Shown in pieces: positions 44,241-55,960 of a DNA stretch of 64,000 bases (the stretch's first letter is position 1; every line of letters begins with the position of its first letter). The notes under the pieces were generated by a model. It had not been told where the DNA came from. It was given only the letters and a program-made list of their open reading frames with translations, and made no database searches. Location: contig MU006229.1 in NCBI GenBank assembly GCA_010093685.1, positions 496,001 through 560,000 on the forward strand. The letters run 5' to 3'. The position numbers and the translations under genes are program-made. The DNA comes from Ophiobolus disseminans. Taxonomy: Eukaryota > Ascomycota > Dothideomycetes > Pleosporales > Phaeosphaeriaceae.

Positions 44241-45935
44241 TCAGTACCACTTCTTAAACTCCTCCATCCCCCCAGACTCCCTCTTCCCATACCTCGTCTC
44301 ATTCTTCCCGCTCCCACTTCCCGGCAACGTCGTAAACCCCACCTCACTACTCAAACTCTCGACCCTCCCCAACAAAAACTCCAACTGCCGATACGCACTG
44401 GATGGCTGATACTGTGGCACCATATGCCCACTCAACGCCTGACTAACCCACGTCAACCCGCGCTCCGTATGCGTGATCCCCATAACGCCTTTCGCGCTCA
44501 AACTCGTCAAACTCAGATCCGTATGAAACGGCACGAAGAACGGATCCCTCGGCTCATTTTGAAACCCCTGCAAGCCGCCCCACGTCATATTCTGAATCGC
44601 CAAGAGCGTCCCATTGTACAGGAGGATATAATCCAATTCCCCGTGCACGATGACCGTGCGGTCCAGCGCGTCGATGAGGCGCGGTATGACCTCCCAGGAA
44701 GATTGGGGACTGGTGTCTGTGTCGAGGACGCCGGAGGAGCACTCGGCCCACGGCTGGATGGGCGCGTTGATGGCTTTTTGTACGGCGGTGCGGTTGAAGT
44801 AGATTTCTTGGCCGGCGGGCAGGTAGTCGAATGAGCCGGGGAAGCCGAGCACGTCCCATAACAAGGGGCAGGTAGTGGCGATGGCGTAGACGTCGAAGCA
44901 GGGGTTTGTGAAGAAGACTTGGTTGAGGGTGTCTTCCCAGATATTGCAGCCTTCGATTTTCGAATTGTTAGCGGGTGTGGGGAATTTTCCTTTGGGTGGG
45001 AAGGTCAGGTGCTCTTCGATATACGAGGTGTAGCCGCAGGCGTCGGCGCGCTCGTGGATGGATGCCGTGTACGATTCGTTGAAGTTGAAGAGGCCGGCCC
45101 AGCGGTCGATGAAGGGCACGGCGGGTATGTCTTCGAGGATGACGTCTTCGGCGATGCTGGGGTCGTAGATCATGATGCCTTTGACGTCGAAGAATTCGGT
45201 GTCGTTTTTGTTGTGCATGGCGTCGGCGATGTAGGGTACGTAGCGACCGGCGTAGGACTCGCCAGTGATGTACACCTTGCGGTTCTGCAGACCGAAAGTC
45301 TTGATAAAGTTCTTGAAAAAGCCGAGGAACTGTTCTGCGGTCTCTTCCTGGCTAGTTGCGGTCGGTGTGCCTTGAGTGAAACCGGTGCCAACGGGCTGCT
45401 CCACCCAGACCATGTTGGTAAGATTTGCCCAATTCCACGGGTTGTAAACCGCAAAGGGGGCGCTTCCATATTGCCATGAGATAGGGCCATTCTCTTGAAG
45501 AAATCCTTCAAGCGACGAGCATCCCGGACCGCCATTCAACCAGATGGTGATCTCGTCTGTGGCGTTCACATTTTCGGACGGGAAGAACCAGAAGTAGAGC
45601 TCGGAAGTCTCGTTGGCCTTGTCACTGATGGGAAGGAGACCAGCGTACGACTCGCCGATGTCGAAGTTGACGTCTGGAATTGCCCCAGCTGTGCCATTGA
45701 CGATAAACTCTTGACCATGTCAGTACTTGTGAAGTGAAACGAATTGCAGTCTCTTACTCTTGGAAGCCTCAGTTGTGATGACGGGCACAGCCTGTCGCTT
45801 AACATGCTGTACGCTCTTCTCTAGCTGCACAAAGCGCGGCCTTGGAATCTCAACCTTCTTGCCCACAGACCGAGCACTTCGTCCTGCAACGCTCGTCGCA
45901 AGGCCACAGAGGGCCAGCAGAGGAAGTAGCTGCAT
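44241..45935 (-). CDS. secreted serine carboxypeptidase (peptidase family S10)
   Basis: Exons 45758-45935 and 44241-45709 give 548 aa. A signal peptide (MQLLPLLALCGLATSVAGR) precedes a pro-region with a KR site (HVKRQ). The substrate-binding WLNGGPGCSSLEG and the catalytic Ser211 in GESYAGRYVPY are clear. The catalytic Asp lies in HGELDYILLYNG and the His in LSGHMVPQYQP. Many NxS/T sequons fit a secreted glycoprotein. S10 enzymes remove C-terminal residues at acid pH. The C-terminal tail after the domain is short and basic. It lies tail-to-tail with the dehydratase (152 bp apart) and co-directional with the sedolisin upstream, suggesting, but not proving, joint use in acid proteolysis. Confidence 0.92.
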
Positions 45936-47231
45936 TTTGTTCGACACTGGAACACCAATTGGTATCAGAGGGAGCTTGAAGCGAACGTGGCTATAATTCT
46001 GCGAGGGCACGCAGTCCTTCAAGTACAGACGCGACGGAGCTACACGATAGCGACGTCACCCAGCAAGCTCCGCGCGTGCACGACGGTACAGCTCCCCTGT
46101 CGTGCAAGGGTGTCGATAGTCGATGGCAAAAACGAGGTATAGCTCCATACTCAATTAGGCAGGACAAATTGTTGGTTCGGTCGTCCTCTTCGCCGAAACA
46201 CTGTTGCGTGATCATTGTCACCAGCTGCCTGTCAAACTTGCTATGTCGGTTCCCGCGTCGTGAGGTGTGCTTGACAGTGTCGTGGGGACGAATGCGCACC
46301 ATGTTTCGGTCTGCATCACAAACTTCCAGTACGTCGAGCTTCGGGCAGGGATAGCCAGGATGCACTCAGGCACAGTGACCTGCGACCATATCACCGGACC
46401 GAAGCTAAGCAAAGAAGCTCAACCAAGCCCATCAGCGCCACAATCAAGCTCCGACTATCCACTCGTACTTGCGCTATATCATGCTGCTGACAGAGGCGGG
46501 TCCTATCTTATGAGTGCGTCGTAGTCCTCGACCCGTCGTCAGTCTCGTGCCAATCGCGCCAACGATCGCGCCTCTGCCTCGGTCGCGCAAACTGTTCGCA
46601 TGCTTCCAGACAACACCGATTGGCCCTTCCGATATGAAGGATTTCCCTTGCGGCAAGGTGATATTAAGCAAGGCCGAGCCGGCGGGTCAATGCTTGGGAT
46701 GCTTGCCGCAGATTAGGTGTGGGTGCATTAGCCGGAAGAGGAAGCTGCGGAAAACATGGTGCGCTCATGCGCGTGTAATGAGAAAGGATTGCGGCGTTGG
46801 TGGCGAGTTTGGCCGGTCAGAAAATCGAGAATTAACATGGCAGCGAGAGATGACATGTTGAGCTTCAAGTCGTGTTGGGCGGGCGTTGTTGAAGCACGGT
46901 GTTGTCAAAAGAAAGTGTCGAGGCTGCTTCGGAAGTGGCGTGCAGGGCTGACGAGGTAGCGTGTGGGGAAGGCGTGGATGCGCGATACCTCATTGACAAA
47001 GACATGCAACACGTTGATGTATAAGAAGCTTACATTTGGCAAGAGCACAAAAATAGACAGGTCTTTATGATCACTAGTACGAGGTCCTTCGTACAAGCAG
47101 TACTTCAAGCGTCATTACTTCGACTGCGACAAGTGTGAGACGCTTCCATACAAATTTTCATTAATGTCGTCAAGATCTAGGTACAGAATCCTCTGAAAGT
47201 GTACCGTGGCTGTACTCGCCAACCTTTCAGC
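45936..47231. other. intergenic between the S10 and S53 peptidase genes
   Basis: These 1.3 kb carry the promoter of the carboxypeptidase and the 3' flank of the sedolisin. Frames are short and without motifs. Confidence 0.6.
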
Positions 47232-49251
47232 TCAAACTCTCCCCTCAACGCCACGACGACCGGTACCATGTCCGGCTGTTGTCGCGAGGATGCGCAGCTT
47301 CTCGAAATCCGGTGTACCGTATCCAGTGACCGGATCCCATGCAGTAGTAGCATTCCACGATGCGTACGGCACGTAAGCCGAGACAAGGCCAGAGTAAATG
47401 CTACGTCCCGTGCAGCCAGTCGAACCTCCCTCAACAATGTCGTTGAGTCCTTTGTAGCCCGTCTCGTAAATCCAAGGGTTCAGAAAGCCGAGTACTGGCT
47501 TGCCCGCTGCAAGACGAGCATTGTTCAAGAGCGCAATGACTGAAGCGAAAACGGGCGCCGACGCACTAGTACCACCAACGGGAACTGTCCTGCCCTTGTC
47601 GACGACACGGAAACCTTGACCCTGCGCAGCGACATCAGGAAAACCACGACCCTTGGCGTTGTAGAGGCCTTCCCACTGGCTACCGAGCTTCGTGAGGTAC
47701 TCAGAAACTGCCTTCTCTTGGTATGCCGGGCGAGACCAGAAATCGGAGAAACCGCCTGAGGAGAAGGCGACAGCTTTCTCCGGCGCGATCTTGTATGTGC
47801 CTCCGACTGCAGTCACGTATGGACACGATGCCGGGAAAATAGCCTGGAAGCGTGTCGTGTTCTTGCCATCGTTGGTCTGGCACGCTGAACCAGGGCCGGT
47901 ATCGCCGCTAGAGAAGAGGACCGAAACGCCACGGGTGCCGAGTTGACCGATCATATCGCACACCTTGTTAGCGTAGGCTGCACCAACGCTCTGCTCACTC
48001 TCGCCGTAGGACGTGGTCAATACTGAAGGAAGCTCGCCGTCTGCGAGGCCGAGGAGGTAGGTGAAGAACTCCATGTACGGCTCATTCTGATTGTCCTCTG
48101 CACTTGGCTGATCCAAATCCGGAACAAGCGGACCGCGACCTGCAGTGCTGAAGAATTCGGTCTTGATACAAGTTGGGACGAGACCTGCAGTGTACTGGAT
48201 ATCGAGATTCGCCTCAATGCTGTCACTCGCGGCGTTCTGGTCGTTCAAGCCACCTGAAGAAATCAGTACAGAGATCGCAAAGTAAGAGCGCACACATACC
48301 AGCAACCAGTGTGTAACTAAAGTTGCTACCCACAGCAGACGGCGCATATTGTTTAGCAAACTGCTGAAAGTCTGCATAACGTGCATACTGCTCAAGGAAG
48401 CCGTTGACGCCGATCTTCACCGTAGCATTTGGCTTGACCTTGTAGTCGGCAAAATTGTAAAGATTAGCAAGGCATTCTGGTGTGATGACAGTACTGCAGC
48501 TGGCGTTCACCGGCGCATCAACAGCAGCAGCAGAGATAGCCGCTCCTTGAGTCAAAACGTGGTTGCGCTCAGCGCGAAGCTGACCGAAACGGGTGATAGG
48601 GTGGATCATGTCGATGTGGCTGCGGACTTCCTTTGGTACCGAGTAGCTGAGCGACCGAACCTTGAGGACATTTCGACGCACTGAACTCTGATATGTCTTG
48701 AAAGAGGTGCCCATCATCTCCTCGGCGCGCTTGACTGGGGCTGCGAAGTTGATCCACTCGCCATCGTTGTGGATGTCTCGCGCCTCGATACCAGACTGCT
48801 CCAGCCAGCTAAGCACGGCATCCGAAGACTCCGCACGTGGCTTAATGAGGTCCTTGAGCTCGTGGCGCTTCAGATGTTGACCATAACGCGGGGAGCTTGG
48901 GGACGAGATGTCCATGAGAGTTCGCTCGAGCAGAGAGCGGTCGGCCTGCGAATGTCAGTGCATGCTTATGGCATTTCCAGCTCGCAAGTTCTCAGTGCAT
49001 CTCAACTACAGGACTAGTTTCACACCCTTCTCGACGCTTTTCATTCATATCAATCCCTGACTTACCGAGCGGACAGCAACGCGGAAATGCATCTTGAGAT
49101 CTGCCGAAGGTGCGCCGACCTCACTCCAGCCCTCTGGGACACGACGGAGGTATTCAACATGCTCGCTTCCATCTTCCGGCATGATGAAGGACGTCTTTCC
49201 GGCATTGACACCGGCGATGGCCAGGAGGCCAGCGAGGAAAGTGTACTTCAT
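47232..49251 (-). CDS. secreted sedolisin / tripeptidyl-peptidase (family S53)
   Basis: Exons 49066-49251, 48300-48945 and 47232-48253 give 617 aa. The signal peptide is MKYTFLAGLLAIAGVNAG. A pro-domain (about 30-200) holds EYLRRVPEGWSEVGAP and the PRYGQHLKRHELKDL block of S53 propeptides. The catalytic Glu and Asp lie in SIEANLDIQY and the nucleophile Ser in GGTSASAPVFASV. The oxyanion Asp lies near SSGDTGPGS, and the calcium site starts at NDIVEGGSTGC with GWDPVTGYG-like WDPVTGYGTPDF at the end. Such enzymes release tripeptides at low pH outside the cell. It shares strand with the S10 carboxypeptidase downstream. Confidence 0.93.
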
Positions 49252-50485
49252 TGTGATGGTGTCGTTGTAGGGAACTGTAGACAGCTATCCTTGACAGGTG
49301 TAATGAATGAGTGAAAGGATAGAAATGAGCTCCAAGAAGCACGGTCTGCCCTAGCCGTCCTGCTCTACGCTTCTCCGTTTGTGGTGAGGGGTGGAGGTAA
49401 ACGTAGAGAGTGAGTGACAGCGAGGTACACAATATAAAGTGGTTGCCCGGTCGCCATGGCCCCGCTAGCCCCTCGGCACAACGTTGAAATAAAGCACCAA
49501 ATCAAGAAGGAGCGTGTAAACGCGGTTCTTTTGTAGCGCGTTTCATGCAGGTCCTGATCGGCAGCGATGCAGGGTGACCACATCATCCATGTTGTGCAAC
49601 GTTGGGATTAGCGCAGATTGGCTGAGTGCGACAGTTGTAATTGGCAAAACGCGTGCAGTAATATCGCGACACAATCTGTGCTGGCAAACGCAAGGCTGCA
49701 TATGGTGTTATCTCCCGGGTACAATGTCACCATTGTAATTAGCTGGAAGAAGATCTCGAGCGTCGTATATTGAACCCAGACGATGCCAGGGGCACACACG
49801 CTCGATGAAGAAGGCGGATGTGAAGACGGGAGAAATGCTTGGGATGCTTGTTGATGGACTTTGGATGAAATGTTGAGGGTTGTTAGCGCGAAAGATCAGA
49901 TGATATCCATGGATGCCTCGGTGTGGGGTGGGGTAGACTAGCGGATGAGGCTATCGATAGGACTGCACTCTGTACTTCTTCTACATCCCGTTCTGCAGAG
50001 ACACTCCTGTTCTAAACTCACTGAATGCGCGCTAGTACCGGTACTGCAGCAATGCGTTGCCAGATGGCGGGTAATATTACTGACGCGCCGAGCGACTTGG
50101 CCGCCCTTGCCTACAACGCTGGAAACCTGCCAATACTCACATCCTTCACTCAAACGTTGAACACGTGAGAATATAAAGCCGCGTAGTTCAAAAATACATA
50201 CATCGCGACTGCTCCAGGACCCGGTTCGCGGATCAGGAGGCTGAGCTACCAGAAAGTTGCAGCCAGTAAGCAAGGCACAACACTACCTAATCGTTACCCC
50301 GAGTTCGCACAACGCAGCGAATCCATGTGAAGAAAGAAGAAAGACGCGGTCGCACCATATATCGGACACCGATGGAGGACAAATTGTGGCCCTTTTGAGA
50401 TGGCCTGAGGATTATATATGTGATGGACGACAATCTGTGTTCTAGCAGCGCGCTTGTGCTCGACAAGATGCGAATTAGGCCACAT
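49252..50485. other. intergenic, no gene seen
   Basis: This stretch holds the promoter of the sedolisin at one end and the 3' flank of the HAD gene at the other. A minus-strand TTTATATT lies about 180 bp upstream of the sedolisin start. Nothing else was recognised. Confidence 0.6.
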
Positions 50486-51447
50486 CTAAGACTTGAAAGA
50501 TGTTTCATTTAGAAGGCCTTTCGCATCGACACTCTCATCGTCCTCTTCCACCCTTCCTTCGAATCCATTTTCTAGGATGTCGACTAGATCGTCCAGCTGC
50601 TTGACGATTAGATCTGTGTGCTCGTGTTCAGCAAGGTGCTTGTTCACATCATTCACCAGCAACACCGTGGCAGCGCCAGCCCGGAAGCCCGCTGTCATAT
50701 CGTCGATCGAATCGCCCACCATGATCAGGCTACCGCCCCCATCTTCGTGCATCCACTTTTTAGCGATGTGGAGAATGCCCGCCGGGTCAGGCTTCGGCGG
50801 CCTAAATTCCCTCGTGACTACGGGGCTGAACTTTGATGACGGCAAGAAGGTGGTGAGAAGATGCTCGACAGGTGCATCGAAATTACGTGTGCAAATGCCT
50901 TTTTGTATGCCTCGTGAGTCCAGGTAGTCCATGAGCTCGACAAGTCCAGCTTGAGGCTGCTGGTTCTTCATCGCCGTGCGCTCAATATTGCGGATCTTCT
51001 CATGCGCCTCTTCTTGCTCAGCGACAGGCAGCGAATAGATGTGGTCGAGAATGTCCGTTGGCTTCTGGATGCCCAAGGCTTCGCTGACAATGATCAGCAG
51101 CAGATTCCGAGGTCACACCGATTTGTGTTGCTCTTACCGCATCTCAGCGAACATGTAATTCTGTGGTAGGCCTGGCTGATATCAGTGAGGCACGCGCCAT
51201 TGCATGTGAAGCTCTTACATAACGTGCCGTCTACGTCGAAGACTATACCCTTGAGTATTGGCCGCTTGTCACCCTCCTTCCTTTTCGCGAGATTGAGAGG
51301 CGCAAACCGCCGCGGACGCACAGGGTGCGCCATTACACTCAAAAAACGCGCAGGCGCAGGGATTTGGCTACAGGATCTTATTTTTGGTAGCAGCCTGGTG
51401 GTCAGGGGTCGCGATTGATTCGAGTACCGGACAAAAAGACCGCTCAT
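50486..51447 (-). CDS. HAD-superfamily hydrolase (phosphatase, subfamily IA)
   Basis: Exons 51219-51447, 51138-51171 and 50486-51083 give 286 aa. Motif I is FDVDGTLC, split by the first intron. The tiny 34-nt middle exon supplies LPQNYMFAEMR. Motif II is the Thr of ICTRNF, motif III the Lys of PPKPDPAG and motif IV VGDSIDDM, so all catalytic residues are present. The layout resembles phosphoglycolate-type phosphatases of fungi. The first 38 residues before a second ATG (51333) are rich in Arg and Ser and lack acids, like a mitochondrial targeting peptide. The shorter form would stay cytosolic. The substrate is not predictable. Confidence 0.88.
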
Positions 51448-52211
51448 GGTTGTGAAAAGGCAAGGCCGTGTTTGCTTCGGTCAAATTGAAGATCGTCGTT
51501 GCTGGGTTGTTCGGGCACCCGTAGCGGGGTGCTTTCCTCCCTGATTTGCTAGCCATCTCATTTTCATCTCACACGTCTGCATATTGCCGACATACTTCTT
51601 GTCAGTACTTCACCCACATCACCAAATCGATAGTCAGATTTCTTTGGTTGTCAATAGCCTTGAACGCCAATGGCGAATGTTGTGCGACGACTCTTCTTTG
51701 TCTATCGCGGCGGAATACGCCGAAGCCGAACAACAGCGCGTAGGTAGACTGAGGCATATGTCGTTCTATCGTTGATTTCACGCGACTCTATGCAACTGAT
51801 TGGAGGTCGAAGTATCTCTAAGACTGATGTTAAGCGTTGTACAGAACAGCCTACTGCGCCGCCGCCGTTCGTTCTCCACGAATTGAGTAATCGAGATCAA
51901 GATGATCGGTAGTACCGACTTCAGAGATAGATGCTAAACTTTCAATTCCGGAAATTTCTTCCTGGAGAACAATGACATTGGTTACACATACTCATGTAAA
52001 GCTCCAAGTGGTGGTTGCGCGGTGGCCTTTCCGTGCCGCTACTCGAGTAGCCATCCATCGACGACGGGGTATAAAGGTTCGCAAGACTCTCGATATCGAA
52101 AGCGTCAGCTCTCGAAAACCTGACATTCCTACTCTGCTACTACGCTGCCCTTGTGTCTACACTACAGTCTACCGTCCTAGCTTTGCCTCCTCTCCAGTAC
52201 ATTTCGCAGCC
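51448..52211. other. intergenic, divergent promoters
   Basis: This stretch lies between the HAD gene and the small secreted protein. Apart from a TATA-like site at 52070 nothing is supported. Confidence 0.6.
52070..52075 (+). promoter_or_regulatory. possible TATA box
   Basis: TATAAA in the context GGGGTATAAAGG lies 137-142 bp before the start codon of the secreted-protein gene at 52212, a typical distance and sequence. Confidence 0.45.
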
Positions 52212-52963
52212 ATGCTCGGCGCTACATCGTTCCTCATCGCTCTGGCGAGCCTGACTTTGAATGTCAACGGTGCGGCGACGATTGCTAAGCGCGCCGACAA
52301 CCAATTGGACGCCGTAAGACGTTTCGACCCATAACCCTGGCGGATACAAATTAATGAGTACAGTATGAAGGCTTGGGAAACACTCCGTCTGCTCTAGCAC
52401 TCACGCAGGACCACGCAGGGGGACTGCTATACGACTCTGGGTGGCTCTACGTTACTACGGGAGGCCAGACGGGAGGCCAGGCGTTTGTGGGCATCAAACC
52501 GAAGTCGGGAATGAACGTGGCCTTAAAGGTCCGCCCTTCCTCGGGCACCTTCCGCTCGCCCAAGAGGTGCACTCAAGTCACCGAGTTCTATTACGGATGC
52601 ACCGTCACCGGCGTTCAGTCCACAGCCAACGTTCCCGCTCCGTGCGTCTTGACAATTCAAACTCTGGACCCCGTCACAGACAACGTCATCCAAACGCAAC
52701 AGGTATCGTACAATCCCGTCATCAGCGGTACCTTGGCGCCGATCTCGATCTTTGCGGATATGTCCCAAGCGACTATTACTCTTAATCCAGCCGCCAAGTA
52801 TCGCTTGACGGCCGTCGTTACTAATAAACTCAATGTGGTTTTGAGTTTCCTCCCCGCTTTTCTTGTGCCACTAGTTACAGGCATCCTCGGCAACACTGGT
52901 CAGCTTGCGGGTGGCCTCTTGCTGGACAGCGTATCCTACACCTCCGATCTCCCCTGCCTTTAG
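52212..52963 (+). CDS. small secreted protein of unknown function
   Basis: Exons 52212-52313 and 52364-52963 give 233 aa. The signal peptide MLGATSFLIALASLTLNVNG is followed by a short propeptide ending in KR (TIAKRADNQ), a Kex2-type site. The mature part begins near YEGLGNTPSAL, is rich in Thr, Val and Gly, and looks all-beta. Four cysteines (RCTQ, YGCT, APCV, LPCL) could form two disulfides. I do not recognise a named family; similar YEGL...GLL-type secreted proteins are common in dothideomycetes. It could be a cell-wall or effector-like protein. A near-consensus TATA box lies upstream. Confidence 0.75.
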
Positions 52964-53435
52964 TAAGCTCGCAGGATCTCACGCCCAGTCGCAAGCTTGG
53001 GTCCAAGCGGCAGAAGTGTATGTACGGTCGGTAGTGGTATACAAGATTCGGGTTGTCATGTCGAGTTTCTCACCGCGTTGCTTTTCTGATTTTTTCGCTA
53101 TCCTCGCAAATCTTTCCTTCGTTCGTTACGCAGCTAAGAAATACAAACTCACAGTCGTTTCCGTATCCCGCTTCCCAGACTTGCAGCTTACAAGTGCAAT
53201 AAGACATAGTCTAGGCGATCCTATGTTGGTTTGCGACTATGGAGTAGGAGGAAGATAGTGCGTGAATTTGGTTATTAGCGCATTCCTTTGATTACGAAAC
53301 GAGTGACTAAATGAGGCTGTGCAGATTCCCGAGGTGCCGTACATGTATGTAGCGAGTGCACGTTACCCGAATCTGGACCTCAAAAATATGAAACGAAGTG
53401 GTCGCAATCCGGCTTTGTCACGTGCATTCATTTCT
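52964..53435. other. intergenic, no gene seen
   Basis: This is a convergent gap between the secreted protein and the glutathione S-transferase. Nothing recognisable was seen. Confidence 0.6.
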
Positions 53436-54439
53436 TTAAATAGCAGCATCTCTCTCCCGCGCCTCATCTTGCCACTTCTTGCCACTCTCGGCGACTTTGT
53501 CAAGCTCGTCCTCAGGAAGACCGTTGAGAGTGATGTGGAAATGAGGACGAGGAACATTGCGACCAGCCTCAAATCCAGGCCTCTGGAGAAGTTTCTCGAA
53601 CCAATTCACAATCGCGGGGTACTGCGCGATGGAAGGAAGTCCAGAGAAGTCTGTGCATGCATGTTAGAACAAACGTGCTTTAAGATGTTATTGACTTACT
53701 GTGCGCAGCAACCCAGGGCCAGATTGCAATGTCCGCAATAGTGACGCGGTCACCCACGATGTATCCGGTGCCATTCTTTGCTAGCTGGCGATCTAGGGTA
53801 CGGTAGAGACGATGGGTTTCATTGACGTAACGGTCGATCGGATACTTGAGCTTCTCAGGTGCAAAGCCTATCAGGAAGAGTTAATGTCTCTTTCGAAGGA
53901 TGCTGTTAGAGACTTGGACTTACGGGTGAAGTGGTTGGCCTGACCTTGCATAGGACCAAGACCACCCATTTGCCACATGAGCTGTCGAAGGGTCAGTGTG
54001 AAATCCAGGAAGCTCAAGGCCACGTTAGAGTAGCGCAGTGCCCTTCAGAACGGCAAGACGTACCCAGCTGACCGTCTCCCAGTGCTCCATGGTGCCGTAA
54101 GGATAAGAGATCCTGTTCTCCTCGTCATACGTTGCGACGATGTACATGAGAATGGCGCCACTCTCAAAGATCTTGATCTCGCGGCCGCTCTCGTCTTTAT
54201 CCGTGAGGGCGGGAATGCGGCCGTTAGGATTGATCTCAAGGAACCAGGGTTCCTTTTGCTCGTGCGCGCTGAAGTCCAAGGTCACGACCTTGATGAGATT
54301 TTGTCAGTGATGAGAGTCGGGTGTGAAATCTTGTGAGCGGGACCTTGTACTCAAGACCAAGCTCCTCTAACGCGATGGAGGTCTTGAGGCCGTTGGGTGT
54401 GCCCTCGGTATAAAGCGTGATATCGGTCTTGACACTCAT
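53436..54439 (-). CDS. glutathione S-transferase (Ure2-like/GST-N + GST-C)
   Basis: Exons 54344-54439, 54064-54288, 53924-53981, 53700-53867 and 53436-53650 give 253 aa. The thioredoxin-like N-domain holds TLYTEGTPNGLKTSIALEEL, the cis-Pro loop NPNGRIPAL and the glutathione-binding IFESGAILMYI. The all-helical C-domain includes NHFTRFAPEKL and the N-capping motif YIVGDRVTIADIAIWPWV. Ser and Asn near residues 12-16 (TPNG) fit the Ure2/nu-type fungal GSTs acting on glutathione conjugates or peroxides. The first intron uses a poor donor, AAG|GTCCCG, but its removal gives a clean EYKVVTLDF junction. The other donors are GTACGT or GTAAGT. Confidence 0.92.
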
Positions 54440-55960
54440 GATGAATTGCTGTGTCCCGTCGCGGTGACTTGGTTACCTGCGGTGGTGGGTATCGATGATT
54501 GATAAAGATGTGAGATACTTTTGTTATGAAGGTAGTCCAGAAGTAACTGATGTTTCTCTGATTGTAAATCTACGGGAAAAGTTGAAACTATATATACCTA
54601 TTCTGGGCATACATCTACTTGCCAATATTTGTTCTTGAGAGGCGTAAGGTAGTAAGATGTCAGTTCGCGGAACTGTATTGATTTTAGTAAGGGCGGAGTG
54701 AACATACGTGTAATTCCGCGATGCGGTGTGCGAAAACGGCCGTCTTATCTCTGGGCTTCCAAGATTGGCACGTAAGCCGTCCCACCAAGCACATATGTTA
54801 TTGAAGCTAATGAGTTGTTTATTTCCGTTGCATTGCCCAATATGAACGCGGATATCTGGGATCTGCACGCAAGAAGCAGGAAGGAGAAAACAACCTTGGA
54901 ACACGAAGCCGTTCTAAGGTCAGAAGGCCTAACATGTTCCACATGACTTCAGAGCTGGAAACTTCACTAGAGAATCATAGCGTTTTAGTTCCGAGGGTGT
55001 CCGCACAATGTTTCTAAGAGTTGAAGTTTTCCTGAGGTCTGCTGCGCGAGACATTTGTAAGCTCTGCCAAGCCTTTGGTTCCCGAAGTCGGCTCCGCTTC
55101 CCTGTCGTCTATTCTCGCGACTACCGTAATCGTTCACATTACACTTTCCGGTTCTTCTTTTTCTGCGATGAATCACATGTAACACCACAGTCGGTATCGA
55201 AAGGCTGTAAGGCTGCGGTTTACCCTTTTTCCGCGGCTGCCACCCTCCACATCTGGTATGAACGTCAACTACGACAGACGCGTGTGGCGCAAGCATACAT
55301 CTGGCATTGTTTGCGTATGCTCATCTATACTCACAGTATTGTGGTGCACCAGGATTTCGGTTCTACGCAGCACAAAGCTGATACGGGAAGCGTTCAAACG
55401 CATGCTCTCCGCTGTACTATGCAACTTTTGATGCAATAATCATCACCCTTTTAATAATTTTCGGAGAACCAGAACTCTCGTCGGAGCATGTAGTTCCTGT
55501 TCTGGACCATATTGCGCATTTGTCTCTAGAAACGACCTCGGGACCCTTGCTGGGCGCTCAACCACCGTATTCATCGCCAATTTGAAGGCGACCATACCAC
55601 AATTGCTCAGACTTGGCACGAGCAATGAGCCTTTTGCGCGGAAAGAGCATTCAAAACGACATTTAGCTTTGCAAGTACGTGAATTGCTCCTTCGTTTCCT
55701 GTCAAACTTCACTCTCAAGTCCAGCAAGCGGTTTGAGACACAAAGCACTACTAGTGGACAATAAATTCATCCTTGATATTCATCATCGCTATCAGCGTAT
55801 CTGGCTGCCCCATATACTATCACTCATTTTCTCGCTTCTTATTGCGCTCCACTTGCTTCTCACGTCGTTTGCTCGCCACCTGGCGGCCTCGACCCTGTCC
55901 GCTACAACGCGCACTCACGACCTATTCTACTAAAATCAGAGCCTTGGGCGTTCACTTAAT
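54440..55960. other. 1.5-kb intergenic region
   Basis: Frames at 54524-54904 (-) and 55008-55439 (+) have no motif, no start context of note and a composition unlike the neighbouring genes. No gene is supported. Confidence 0.5.

Noticed and set aside
46380..46430. CGACCATATCACCGGACCG segment as a 5S rRNA-like start
   Set aside because: The rest of the 5S consensus, including its internal control region, is absent.
55008..55439. 143-codon frame
   Set aside because: Residue composition is unlike real genes here and there is no homology signal.
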